Shown: positions 1-6,478, numbered from the stretch's first letter. The stretch is DNA of 6,961 bases from Planctomycetota bacterium (GCA_013821615.1 JACDGQ010000171.1:1-6961), one strand, 5' to 3'. Made by a program: numbers and translations. The notes: generated from the letters alone by a model not told the origin.

Positions 1-34
1 GCGCAGGACGCGGCGGCGCAGCATGACCGCCGGC

Positions 35-643
35 TCAGGTCTCGTCGAGGCCGCGCGCCATCAGGATCTTGCCCGAGCGCACCAGCTCGGTGATCGAGAA
101 CGGGCGCAGCAGCATGACGAAGGCGTCGAGCTTCTCGGACTCGCCGGCGCAGCGCAGGATCAGCGACTCGGTGCCGTAGTCGACGACCTTGGCCTTGTAG
201 TTCTCGGCGACCTGCAGGATCTCGGTGCGGTGCTTGAGGTCGGCCTTGAGCTTGACCAGCACCAGCTCGCTGGCGATCACCGCCTGGCCGGTGTGGTCGA
301 TGGCGTGGACCACGTCGATGAGCTTCTCGAGCTGCTTGATGATCTGCTCGAGCGAGTCGAGGTCGCCCGAGCAGGTGATGGTCATGCGCGAGAACTCGCC
401 GGGCGCGCCCTCGGCGCCGACCAGCGACAGCGCCGGCGAGACCACCAGCGATTCGATGTTGTAGCCGCGGCGCGAGAAGATCAGCGCGGTGCGCACCAGC
501 ACGCCCGGCTTGTTGCGCACCAGCAGCGAGATGGTGTGCAGCGGCGCGGTGATCACGTCGGTGACCGGGTTGCGGCGCGGCGACTTGCCGGGGTCGAGCT
601 CGAACTGGGTGCCGCGGTGGCCGATGGTCGGGTGGGTAGTCAT
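35..643 (-). CDS. ilvN: Acetolactate synthase small (regulatory) subunit
   Basis: Regulatory subunit of acetolactate synthase (acetohydroxyacid synthase). In this family it binds the IlvB catalytic subunit in the cytoplasm, raises its activity and confers feedback inhibition by valine. The 202-residue product has an N-terminal ACT domain (about residues 35-110) with the family hallmarks HTISLLVRNKPGVL and RRGYNIES. Asn44, Gly47 and Asn62 align with the E. coli IlvH valine-site residues Asn11, Gly14 and Asn29, so feedback control is probably intact (inference). The C-terminal ALS small-subunit domain (about 120-200) has HRTEILQVAENYKAKVVDYG and ends ITELVRSGKILMARG. Two mild oddities are a tail of about 34 residues before the ACT domain and a loop near residues 71-84 that is about eight residues longer than in E. 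coli. The chosen ATG has a weak GAGAG four bases upstream; a GTG at codon 30 is possible but has no ribosome site. The gene lies 167 bases downstream of ilvB on the same strand. The function is certain. Confidence 0.96.
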   Translation of the reverse strand: MTTHPTIGHRGTQFELDPGKSPRRNPVTDVITAPLHTISLLVRNKPGVLVRTALIFSRRGYNIESLVVSPALSLVGAEGAPGEFSRMTITCSGDLDSLEQIIKQLEKLIDVVHAIDHTGQAVIASELVLVKLKADLKHRTEILQVAENYKAKVVDYGTESLILRCAGESEKLDAFVMLLRPFSITELVRSGKILMARGLDET

Positions 644-665
644 GGATCTCTCGCTGACGCTCGAG

Positions 666-791
666 GGTCCGGAAGTCCGGAAGTCCGGAAGTCCGGAAGT
701 CTCGTGGTCGGGGGTGGTGGGCGTGAAAAAGAGCGTTGGGGAGCACGCGGCTGTCGACTTCCGGACTTCCGGACCCCCGGACTTCCGGACC
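666..791. repeat. Inverted pair of 8-bp tandem arrays in the ilvB-ilvN gap
   Basis: Four uninterrupted copies of GTCCGGAA (667-698) face four copies of its reverse complement TTCCGGAC (759-790); the third right-hand copy is degenerate (CCCCGGAC at 775-782). Arms 666-701 and 756-791 can pair over 36 bp with only two mismatches, around a 54-base loop. Each unit contains the palindrome TCCGGA (seven perfect copies and one CCCGGA). Because ilvB and ilvN are both on the minus strand, this hairpin would form inside their shared mRNA, if they are co-transcribed. The loop holds a five-base U run on the minus strand, but no U tract follows the hairpin, so it does not look like a classic intrinsic terminator. 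It may be a dispersed intergenic palindromic element, or may tune the IlvB:IlvN ratio by RNA processing; neither can be decided from this window. Confidence 0.9.
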
Positions 792-796
792 GGCGA

Positions 797-818
797 CCTT
801 CAGGTCGCCTTCAGGTCG
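797..818. repeat. 11-bp tandem duplication across the ilvB stop codon
   Basis: CCTTCAGGTCG occurs twice head to tail (797-807 and 808-818). The rightmost copy contains the ilvB stop codon (TGA on the minus strand at 813-811). The second copy, downstream in the direction of transcription, is in another reading frame and is not translated as IlvB. It abuts the inverted array and may be the product of slippage or of the event that brought the array in. Confidence 0.7.
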
Positions 819-2523
819 ACCCGGTCGGCTTCTCCATCTTCTGCTTGGGCTTCTCGACGATCATGCCCGACAGCGGCGCGCCGGCGGGGATCATCGGGAA
901 GACGTTGTCCTCCTTCACCACTTCGGCCTCGACCATGCACGGGCCGTCGTTGTGGGCCATCGCCCACTTGATGGCCTTGTCGACGTCGCCGGCGCGCTTG
1001 ACGCGCTTGCCGGGAATGTTGAAGGCGCCGGCCAGCTTGATGAAGTCGGGATTGCCCTCGAGATCGGCGCCCGACAGGCGGTTGTCGAAGAACAGCTCCT
1101 GCCACTGGCGGATCATGCCCAGGTAGGAGTTGTTGATGATCAGGATCTTGACCGGTGCCTTCTGCAGCATGGCGGTGGCCAGCTCGCACGACGTCATCTG
1201 GAAGCCGCCGTCGCCGACGATGCACCAGGTCGGCTTGCCGGTGGCCATGGCCGCGCCGATCGCCGCGGGGAAGCCGAAGCCCATGGTGCCGGCACCGCCG
1301 CTGGACAACCAGTGGCGATTCTTGGTCGTGCGGCAGAACTGCGCCGCCCACATCTGGTGCTGGCCGACGTCGGTGGTCAGGATGCAGTCGCGGCCGCCGA
1401 GTTTGTCGAGGCGGTCGAGCACGTACTGCGCGCGCAGGCCGCCCTTCTTGGGGTACTTCAGCGGGTACTGCTTGCGCCAGCCGGCGATGTCCTTCAGCCA
1501 GTCGGTGGTGTCGAGCTTGTCGATCAGCGGGACCAGCTCCTCGATGGCGAGGCGCGCGTCGGCCGCGATCGAGACGTCGGGGCGCACGATCTTGTTGAAC
1601 TCGGCGACGTCGATGTCGACGTGGATCTTGGCCGCGTCCTTGCAGAACTCGGAAAGCTTGCCGGTGATGCGATCATCCCAGCGCGCGCCGATCGCCATGA
1701 TCAGGTCGCAGTGCTGCACGGTGCGGTTGGCGTAGGCGGTGCCGTGCATGCCGAGCATGCCCTGGTGCAGGGGGTGGTCCTCGGGGCAGGCGCCCTTGCC
1801 GAGCAGGGTGTTGACGATCGGCGCGTTCAGCTTCTCGGCGAGCTGCATGATCGCCGGACCGGCGCCGGAGATGACCGCGCCGTGACCCACGTACAGCACC
1901 GGGCGCTTGCTCTTCATCAGCAGCGCGGCGGCCTTCTTCAGCAGCGCCGCGTCGGCCTTGCCGGGGATCTCGTAGCCAGGCAGGTTGACGCTGTCGACGA
2001 ACGGCGCCAGGCACGGGCCCTGGGTGATGTCCTTGGGCAGGTCGATCAGCACCGGGCCGGGGCGGCCGGTGGTGGCGATGTGGAACGCCTCTTTCATCAC
2101 GCGCGGGATGTCGGCGGCGTTCTTGACCAGGTAGCTGTGCTTGACCACCGGGTAGGTGATGCCGGTGACGTCGGCTTCCTGGAAGGCGTCCTTGCCGAGC
2201 ATCGAGGTGATGGTCTGCCCGGTCAGGACGATCATCGGCACCGAGTCCATCAACGCGGTGAGCAGGCCGGTGACGCAGTTGGTGGCGCCGGGGCCGGAGG
2301 TGACCAGGACCACGCCCGGCTTGCCGGTGGCGCGGGCATAGCCGTCGGCCATGTGGGTGGCGCCCTGCTCGTGGCGGACCAGGACGAACTTGATCTTGGA
2401 GTCGACCAGGGCGTCGAAGATCGGCATCGCCGCGCCGCCCGAATAACCGTAGATGACCTCGACGCCTTCGCGCTCGAGGCACTGGATCACTTTGTCGCCG
2501 CCGGTGGGGGAACGCTGGAGCAT
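811..2523 (-). CDS. ilvB: Acetolactate synthase large (catalytic) subunit
   Basis: Thiamine-diphosphate enzyme that condenses two pyruvates to 2-acetolactate, or pyruvate with 2-oxobutyrate to 2-aceto-2-hydroxybutyrate, opening the branched-chain amino acid pathway. The 570-residue product has the usual three domains: N-terminal PYR domain with GYSGG (26-30) and catalytic Glu52 in RHEQGATHMADGYARATG; central FAD-type domain with GARWDDRITGKL; C-terminal PP domain with GDGGF (437-441) and NNSYLGMIRQWQ, where Asp438 and the Asn464-Asn465 pair supply the Mg-ThDP ligands. The start at 2523 is chosen because AAAGG lies five bases upstream and the length before GYSGG then matches E. coli enzymes; an ATG at 2547 would add eight residues but has no ribosome site. 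Oddities: Ile105 replaces the proline equivalent to Arabidopsis Pro197, Ser28 stands where GYPGG is usual, and Trp282 stands where Phe is usual. The herbicide-site tryptophan (Trp474) is kept. ilvN follows, probably in one operon. The function is certain. Confidence 0.97.
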   Translation of the reverse strand: MLQRSPTGGDKVIQCLEREGVEVIYGYSGGAAMPIFDALVDSKIKFVLVRHEQGATHMADGYARATGKPGVVLVTSGPGATNCVTGLLTALMDSVPMIVLTGQTITSMLGKDAFQEADVTGITYPVVKHSYLVKNAADIPRVMKEAFHIATTGRPGPVLIDLPKDITQGPCLAPFVDSVNLPGYEIPGKADAALLKKAAALLMKSKRPVLYVGHGAVISGAGPAIMQLAEKLNAPIVNTLLGKGACPEDHPLHQGMLGMHGTAYANRTVQHCDLIMAIGARWDDRITGKLSEFCKDAAKIHVDIDVAEFNKIVRPDVSIAADARLAIEELVPLIDKLDTTDWLKDIAGWRKQYPLKYPKKGGLRAQYVLDRLDKLGGRDCILTTDVGQHQMWAAQFCRTTKNRHWLSSGGAGTMGFGFPAAIGAAMATGKPTWCIVGDGGFQMTSCELATAMLQKAPVKILIINNSYLGMIRQWQELFFDNRLSGADLEGNPDFIKLAGAFNIPGKRVKRAGDVDKAIKWAMAHNDGPCMVEAEVVKEDNVFPMIPAGAPLSGMIVEKPKQKMEKPTGST

Positions 2524-2830
2524 GGGAGCCTTTCGTCGCTGGGTCATCGCCGAACGCGGGCGGAGAGGTCAGATAGCCGTTTGACCGGCTGAGTTGACCC
2601 CGTGTGCGCGCGTCGGGGAGCGAACCATGCCATCCCAAGGGCAAATGTCTAGCGAGATCCGGGCATGATCCGCCATGTTGCACTATTTATCTCCAAATCG
2701 GACTCCTCTCTCGATCACAGGACCGGAAAGACCATTTTGGGGCCCGAAGTCGCCATTGGACTCCGTTTCTGTTCCGCTCAAACCCAGAACCGCCCTTGCA
2801 CCCGCCAGATCGACCCCACGCTCCCGTCCT

Positions 2831-2847
2831 CCCGCCCCCCTGGCGGG
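2831..2847 (+). promoter_or_regulatory. Small GC hairpin in the fabV 5' leader
   Basis: CCCGCC (2831-2836) and GGCGGG (2842-2847) form a perfect six-pair all-GC stem with a five-base loop, 14 bases before the fabV Shine-Dalgarno. It could affect access to the ribosome site, or it may be chance in GC-rich DNA. There is no T run after it, so it is not a terminator. Confidence 0.3.
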
Positions 2848-2861
2848 CCGTCCGACCGCGC

Positions 2862-2867
2862 AAGGAG
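2862..2867 (+). promoter_or_regulatory. Shine-Dalgarno site that fixes the fabV GTG start
   Basis: AAGGAG lies eight bases before the GTG at 2876, an optimal spacing. It decides the start in favour of this GTG over the in-frame ATG at 2675, whose extra 67 residues are proline-rich and unlike the FabV family. Confidence 0.85.
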
Positions 2868-2875
2868 TGCAAACC

Positions 2876-4069
2876 GTGGCCAATGTCGTCATCAATCCGC
2901 GTATCCGCGGCTTCCTCTGCCTGACCTCGCACCCGACCGGCTGCGCCCGGAACGTCCAGCGTCAGGTCGAGATCGCCCAGCGCACCGGGCCGGGTTCCGG
3001 CATCGGCAATGCCCTGGTGGTCGGTTCCAGCGCCGGATTCGGCCTGTCTTCACTGATCACCAGCGTCTTCGGCTATGGCGCCAAGGCCCTGGGGGTGTGC
3101 TTCGAGCGCGCCGGGCAGGGCGAAAAGGCGGGTTCCGCCGGCTTCTACAACCTCGCCGAGGTCCACCGCCTGGCCGCCGCCGCAGGCCGCACCGTCGAGA
3201 CCATCAACGGCGACGCCTACTCGGTGGCGATCAAGGAGCAGGCCATCGCCGCACTGAAGGCCCGCTTCGGCAAGCTCGACTACCTCATCTACAGCCTGGC
3301 CAGCCCCAAGCGCACCGATCCCGCGACCGGCATCACGCACAGCAGCACGCTCAAGCCGATCGGCGCGCCCTATACCTCGAAGACCATCGACCTCGACACC
3401 GATCAGATCAAGCCGATCACCATCGCCACGGCGACCGAGGCCGACATCGACAACACCGTCAAGGTGATGGGCGGCGAGGACTGGGCGCTGTGGATCGCGG
3501 CGCTGAAGGCGGCCGACCTGCTCGCGGACGGCTTCCGCACCGTGGCGTACAGCTATATCGGCCCGCAGCTGACCCACGCGATCTACCGCGCCGGCACCAT
3601 CGGCCGCGCCAAGGACCATCTCGAGGCGACCGCGCGCTCGCTCAATGCCGAGCTGCTGACCAGCGTCGGCGGCGGCGCCTACGTCAGCGTCAACAAGGCC
3701 CTGGTCACCCAGGCCTCCAGCGCCATCCCGGTGGTGCCGCTCTACATCAGCCTGCTCTACAAGGTGATGAAGGAGAAGGGCAGCCACGAGGGCACCATCG
3801 AGCAGATCGTGCGCCTGTTCAAAACCAAGATCGGCCCCGGCGTCACCCCGACCTTCGATGACCAGGGCCGCATCCGCATCGACGACTGGGAGATGGCGCC
3901 CGCGGTGCAGGCCGCCGTCGCCGCGCTGTGGGAGACGGTCACCACCGAGAACGTGCTGGAGGTCAGCGATTACGCGAGCTTCAAGCAGGAATTCCGCTCG
4001 CTGTTCGGCTTCGAGGTGGCGGGCGTCGACTACCAGACCCCGTCCGAGACCGAGGCGAAGCTGGGCTGA
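2876..4069 (+). CDS. fabV: Enoyl-[acyl-carrier-protein] / trans-2-enoyl-CoA reductase FabV
   Basis: NAD(P)H-dependent reductase of the FabV/TER family that saturates the trans-2 double bond of enoyl-ACP (or enoyl-CoA), completing each round of fatty-acid elongation in the cytoplasm. The 397-residue length is typical of the family and much longer than FabI. Visible signatures, in order: the N-terminal strand region INPRIRGFLCLTSHPTGCARN (residues 6-26, key residues Pro8, Gly12, His19 to Cys23); the dinucleotide-binding loop VVGSSAGFGL (48-57); YSLASPKRTDP (139-149); the catalytic Tyr237-X8-Lys246 motif that marks FabV; and the C-terminal FGFEVAGVDY. The GTG start is supported by a perfect ribosome site. 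The gene stands alone on the plus strand, divergent from ilvBN and followed by a 408-base gap. FabV enzymes as a class are much less sensitive to triclosan than FabI, so tolerance is plausible (inference). Whether the natural substrate here is ACP- or CoA-linked cannot be read from sequence. Confidence 0.96.
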   Translation: MANVVINPRIRGFLCLTSHPTGCARNVQRQVEIAQRTGPGSGIGNALVVGSSAGFGLSSLITSVFGYGAKALGVCFERAGQGEKAGSAGFYNLAEVHRLAAAAGRTVETINGDAYSVAIKEQAIAALKARFGKLDYLIYSLASPKRTDPATGITHSSTLKPIGAPYTSKTIDLDTDQIKPITIATATEADIDNTVKVMGGEDWALWIAALKAADLLADGFRTVAYSYIGPQLTHAIYRAGTIGRAKDHLEATARSLNAELLTSVGGGAYVSVNKALVTQASSAIPVVPLYISLLYKVMKEKGSHEGTIEQIVRLFKTKIGPGVTPTFDDQGRIRIDDWEMAPAVQAAVAALWETVTTENVLEVSDYASFKQEFRSLFGFEVAGVDYQTPSETEAKLG

Positions 4070-4083
4070 GCGCGGTTCGGCCT

Positions 4084-4287
4084 GACAACCGGATAGATCA
4101 GGAGGCGCGGAGACGCGGAGGTCGGAAGAGCATGGGCCGGATTCGGCGCCACTCCGCCCGCGCCTTCGCTTTCTTGGCTCGTGGACCCTGGGCTGCGACA
4201 CGATTGGCGAGGAGGCTCAGCACGCCCGCCCGCCGCTCTCCTCGTCCGGGCTCTGCGCCTCCGCGTCTGCTGTTCTATCCGGCTGTC
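4084..4287. repeat. Imperfect long inverted repeat between fabV and thrS
   Basis: The segment 4089-4120 matches the reverse complement of 4251-4282 at 27 of 32 positions, including a perfect outer CCGGATAGA and a shared GCGGAG core. Weaker matching extends the arms to roughly 4084-4130 and 4241-4287. The left arm has internal near-repeats (GGCGCGGA, GACGCGGA). Between the arms lie about 110 bases with a nested hairpin, where CGAGGAG at 4208-4214 pairs with CTCCTCG at 4238-4244. There is no coding sense. The GAGACGCGGAGGCGCAGAG style of arm resembles dispersed intergenic palindromes I remember from environmental bacterial genomes; this is recollection, not a search. It follows the fabV stop by about 15 bases, so it could also protect or end the fabV transcript, although no T run follows. 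Confidence 0.8.
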
Positions 4288-4334
4288 CGTCTCGCTATGA
4301 CCAGTGTCCGCGGAAAGCCGTCGCGCACCGAGAA

Positions 4335-4362
4335 TTGACCCCCGGCCCGGCGGCGGTACGGT
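4335..4362 (+). promoter_or_regulatory. thrS: Candidate sigma-70-type promoter for thrS
   Basis: TTGACC at 4335-4340 and TACGGT at 4357-4362 are 16 bases apart. The -35 matches five of six consensus bases; the -10 keeps the key TA and final T only. It would start transcription near 4369 and give a leader of about 110 bases before thrS. It lies just past the inverted repeat, a sensible place, but the support is sequence resemblance only. Confidence 0.4.
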
Positions 4363-4477
4363 GTCGGGATCATGGACAGGGTTGGAACCACGGCGCCGCG
4401 AACTACTGGCTGAGTCCGCATCTGGTGCGGATGCGCGCGGCCGCCCTCCCTTCCCGAAATCATCATCCGAGGATTCC
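4363..4477 (+). other. thrS leader region with a small hairpin
   Basis: Non-coding leader between the candidate promoter and the thrS start. TCCGCA (4415-4420) and TGCGGA (4426-4431) form a six-pair stem with a five-base loop. In E. coli the thrS leader mimics tRNA-Thr and represses translation, but the loop here does not show a threonine anticodon in the right place. No T-box features were recognised. GAGGA at 4469-4473, four bases before the ATG, is the ribosome site and fixes the start. The frame stays open upstream to an ATG at 4304, but those 58 codons do not resemble ThrS. Confidence 0.4.
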
Positions 4478-6478
4478 ATGCCCACGTTCACGTTGCCCGA
4501 CGGCAAGCATCTGTCGTTCCCCCAACCGGTGTCGGGACGCGAGGTCGCCCTGGCGATCGGGCCCGGCCTCGCCAAGAAGGCCATCGCGGTCAAGCTCGAC
4601 GGCAGTGACATTCGCGACCTCGACCGGCCGCTGACGGCCGACGCGAAACTCTCGATCATCACCGCCACCAACGACAACCCCGATGCCCTGCACGTGCTGC
4701 GCCACTCCAGCGCCCACGTCCTGGCCGAGGCGGTGTGCGCGCTGTGGCCGCAGACGCGCCTGGCCTACGGACCGGCGATCGAGGACGGCTTCTTCTACGA
4801 CATGGCCATCGTCGACGCCGCGGGCGAGCCCAAGGCGCTGACCGACACCGACTTCGCCGCCATCGAGGCGAAGATGCGCGACATCGTCAAGGCCGACCGG
4901 CCCTTCGTGCGCACCGACTACGCCTGCGACGCCGGCCTGGCGCGCACCGCGGGCGACAAGTACAAGCACGACAACGCCGAGCGCGCCATCGCCAAGGGCG
5001 CGCAGTCGATCTCGTTCTACTCGACGGGCCAGCCCGGCACCGGCGCGTGGGAGGACCTCTGCGCCGGCCCGCACGTGCCCAGCACCGGCGTGCTCGGCGC
5101 GTTCAAGGTGATGTCGGTGGCCGGCGCCTACTGGCACGGCGACCAGGCCAGCGACCAGCTGACGCGCATCTACGGCACCTGCTTCGCCGACGACAAGGGT
5201 CTCAAGGCCCACCTCACGCGCATCGAGGAGGCCAAGCGCCGCGACCACCGCAAACTCGGTCGCGAGATGGACCTCTTCCACATCGATGAGGAGAATCCCG
5301 GCCAGGTGTTCTGGCACCCCAAGGGCTGGGCGATCTACCGCAGTCTTGAGGACTACATCCGCGCCAAGATCGGCGCGCGCGGCTACGTCGAGGTCAAGAC
5401 CCCCAGCATCATGCCCAAGTCGCTGTGGGAGCGCTCCGGCCACTGGGCGAAGTACCAGGAGAACATGTTCATCACCGAGTCCGAGAAGCGCCACTTCGCG
5501 CTCAAGCCGATGAACTGCCCGGGCCACATCGAGATCTTCAAGCAGGGCCTGAAGTCCTACCGCGAGCTGCCGCTGCGCCTGGCCGAGTTCGGCGCCTGCA
5601 CGCGCAACGAGGTCTCGGGCGCGCTGCACGGCATCATGCGCGTGCGCGGCTTCGTCCAGGACGACGCGCACATCTTCTGCACCGAGGCGCAGATCCCCGG
5701 CGAGGTCGCGGCGTTCTGCGCCCTGCTCAAGGAGGTCTACCGCGACTTCGGCTTCGGCGACGATCGCGTCATCGTCAAGTTCTCGACGCGCCCCGCGCTG
5801 CGTGTCGGCGACGACGCCACCTGGGACCGCGCCGAGGCGGCGCTCGCGGACGCCTGCAAGCAGGCCGGCCTGGGCTACGCCATCGCTCCGGGCGAGGGCG
5901 CCTTCTACGGGCCCAAGCTCGAGTTCACCCTGGTCGATGCGCTCGGCCGCCACTGGCAGTGCGGCACCATCCAGGTCGACTACCAGATGCCGAGCGCCGA
6001 GCGGCTGAACGCGACCTATGTCGCCGAGGACGGGCAGAAGCGCCACCCGGTGATGCTGCACCGCGCCATCCTCGGCTCGCTCGAGCGCTTCGTCGGCATC
6101 CTCATCGAGCACTTCGCCGGCAAGTTCCCGCTGTGGCTGGCGCCCGAGCAGATCCGCGTGCTGCCGATCACCGACGAGAACCGCGCCTACGCCGACAAGG
6201 TCGGCGCGGAACTGCAGTCGGTCGGCCTGCGCGCCAGCGTCGACGCCACCGCCGACAAGCTGGGCGCGAAGATCCGCACCGCGCGCAACGACCGCGTCAC
6301 CTACTTCGCGGTGGTCGGCAACCAGGAGATGGCCGACGGCACGGTGTCGCTGCAGAACCAAGCCGGCGAGAAGCTCGGCAGCCTGGACGTCGATGATCTC
6401 ATCACGCGGCTGCTCGAGGAGATCGGCGAGAAGCGGCTGCCGACGGCCGCGGCGGCGTTACCCGATCCCAGACCATGA
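4478..6478 (+). CDS. thrS: Threonyl-tRNA synthetase
   Basis: Class II aminoacyl-tRNA synthetase that charges tRNA-Thr with threonine in the cytoplasm. The 666-residue product is slightly longer than the 642 of E. coli and has every domain. The TGS domain covers about 1-62. The N2 editing domain has His76-X3-His80 and Cys195-X3-His199 (in CAGPH), the centre that removes mischarged serine. The linker RIEEAKRRDHRKLGREMDLF is followed by the catalytic core, with zinc ligands Cys347 (MNCPGH), His398 (DDAHIFC) and His528 (MLHRA), motif 2 around TRNEVSGALHGIMRVRGF and motif 3 GSLERFVGILIE. The anticodon-binding domain spans about 555-650. All key residues are present, so it should be active and proofreading. 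The last 15 or so residues are an Ala/Pro-rich tail. The stop overlaps the next gene's start (ATGA). The common bacterial neighbours infC, rpmI and rplT are not adjacent. Confidence 0.98.
   Translation: MPTFTLPDGKHLSFPQPVSGREVALAIGPGLAKKAIAVKLDGSDIRDLDRPLTADAKLSIITATNDNPDALHVLRHSSAHVLAEAVCALWPQTRLAYGPAIEDGFFYDMAIVDAAGEPKALTDTDFAAIEAKMRDIVKADRPFVRTDYACDAGLARTAGDKYKHDNAERAIAKGAQSISFYSTGQPGTGAWEDLCAGPHVPSTGVLGAFKVMSVAGAYWHGDQASDQLTRIYGTCFADDKGLKAHLTRIEEAKRRDHRKLGREMDLFHIDEENPGQVFWHPKGWAIYRSLEDYIRAKIGARGYVEVKTPSIMPKSLWERSGHWAKYQENMFITESEKRHFALKPMNCPGHIEIFKQGLKSYRELPLRLAEFGACTRNEVSGALHGIMRVRGFVQDDAHIFCTEAQIPGEVAAFCALLKEVYRDFGFGDDRVIVKFSTRPALRVGDDATWDRAEAALADACKQAGLGYAIAPGEGAFYGPKLEFTLVDALGRHWQCGTIQVDYQMPSAERLNATYVAEDGQKRHPVMLHRAILGSLERFVGILIEHFAGKFPLWLAPEQIRVLPITDENRAYADKVGAELQSVGLRASVDATADKLGAKIRTARNDRVTYFAVVGNQEMADGTVSLQNQAGEKLGSLDVDDLITRLLEEIGEKRLPTAAAALPDPRP

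Larger units (their letters stand above)
2524..2875. other. Divergent intergenic region between ilvB and fabV
   Basis: About 350 bases separate the two start codons, so promoters for both ilvBN (leftward) and fabV (rightward) should lie here. The most AT-rich part is around 2678-2700, with TATTTA at 2684 (TAAATA on the minus strand), the best place for a -10 element of either gene. I could not pair it with a convincing -35 on either strand. TTGACC occurs twice on the plus strand (2581 and 2594) without a matching -10. On the minus strand an ATG at 2676 opens a 35-codon frame ending at 2569, but it is not rich in Ile, Val or Leu codons, so it is not a persuasive attenuation leader. No other gene was recognised. 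Confidence 0.5.

Noticed and set aside
1..24. Possible start of another gene on the minus strand after ilvN (ATG at 24, reading Met-Leu-Arg-Arg-Arg-Val-Leu-Arg)
   Set aside because: Only eight codons are visible and there is no clear ribosome site; it cannot be supported from this window.
756..791. Intrinsic terminator at the end of ilvB
   Set aside because: The only U run on the minus strand is inside the loop, not after the stem, and ilvN, which functions with IlvB, lies beyond it.
736..2592. 618-codon open frame on the plus strand across ilvB
   Set aside because: It is antisense to a certain ilvB gene, and its product is rich in Asp, Val, Gly, Leu and Arg with no domain. Such frames are expected in GC-rich DNA with strong third-position bias.
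2591..2601. GAGTTGACCCC ahead of fabV, nearly identical to GAATTGACCCC at 4332-4342 ahead of thrS, as a shared promoter or operator
   Set aside because: The fabV copy has no -10 at any usable spacing, and one 11-base near match in 7 kb is weak evidence.
2569..2676. 35-codon frame ahead of ilvB as an attenuation leader peptide
   Set aside because: It has only three Ile, two Val and one Leu, with no run of branched-chain codons and no clear terminator pair after it.
2675..2875. 67-residue upstream extension of fabV from the ATG at 2675
   Set aside because: The extension is proline-rich, unlike FabV, and the GTG at 2876 has a perfect Shine-Dalgarno and restores the family length.
4415..4431. 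Hairpin in the thrS leader as a mimic of the tRNA-Thr anticodon arm
   Set aside because: With a seven-base loop the central triplet reads CTG, not a threonine anticodon, and the stem is short; the resemblance is not enough.
4304..4477. 58-residue upstream extension of thrS
   Set aside because: It has no resemblance to the TGS domain, lies next to the inverted repeat, and GAGGA precedes the ATG at 4478.
4463..6361. 632-codon open frame on the minus strand across thrS
   Set aside because: It is antisense to thrS, has low-complexity Val/Ala/Leu/Arg composition and no recognisable motif.
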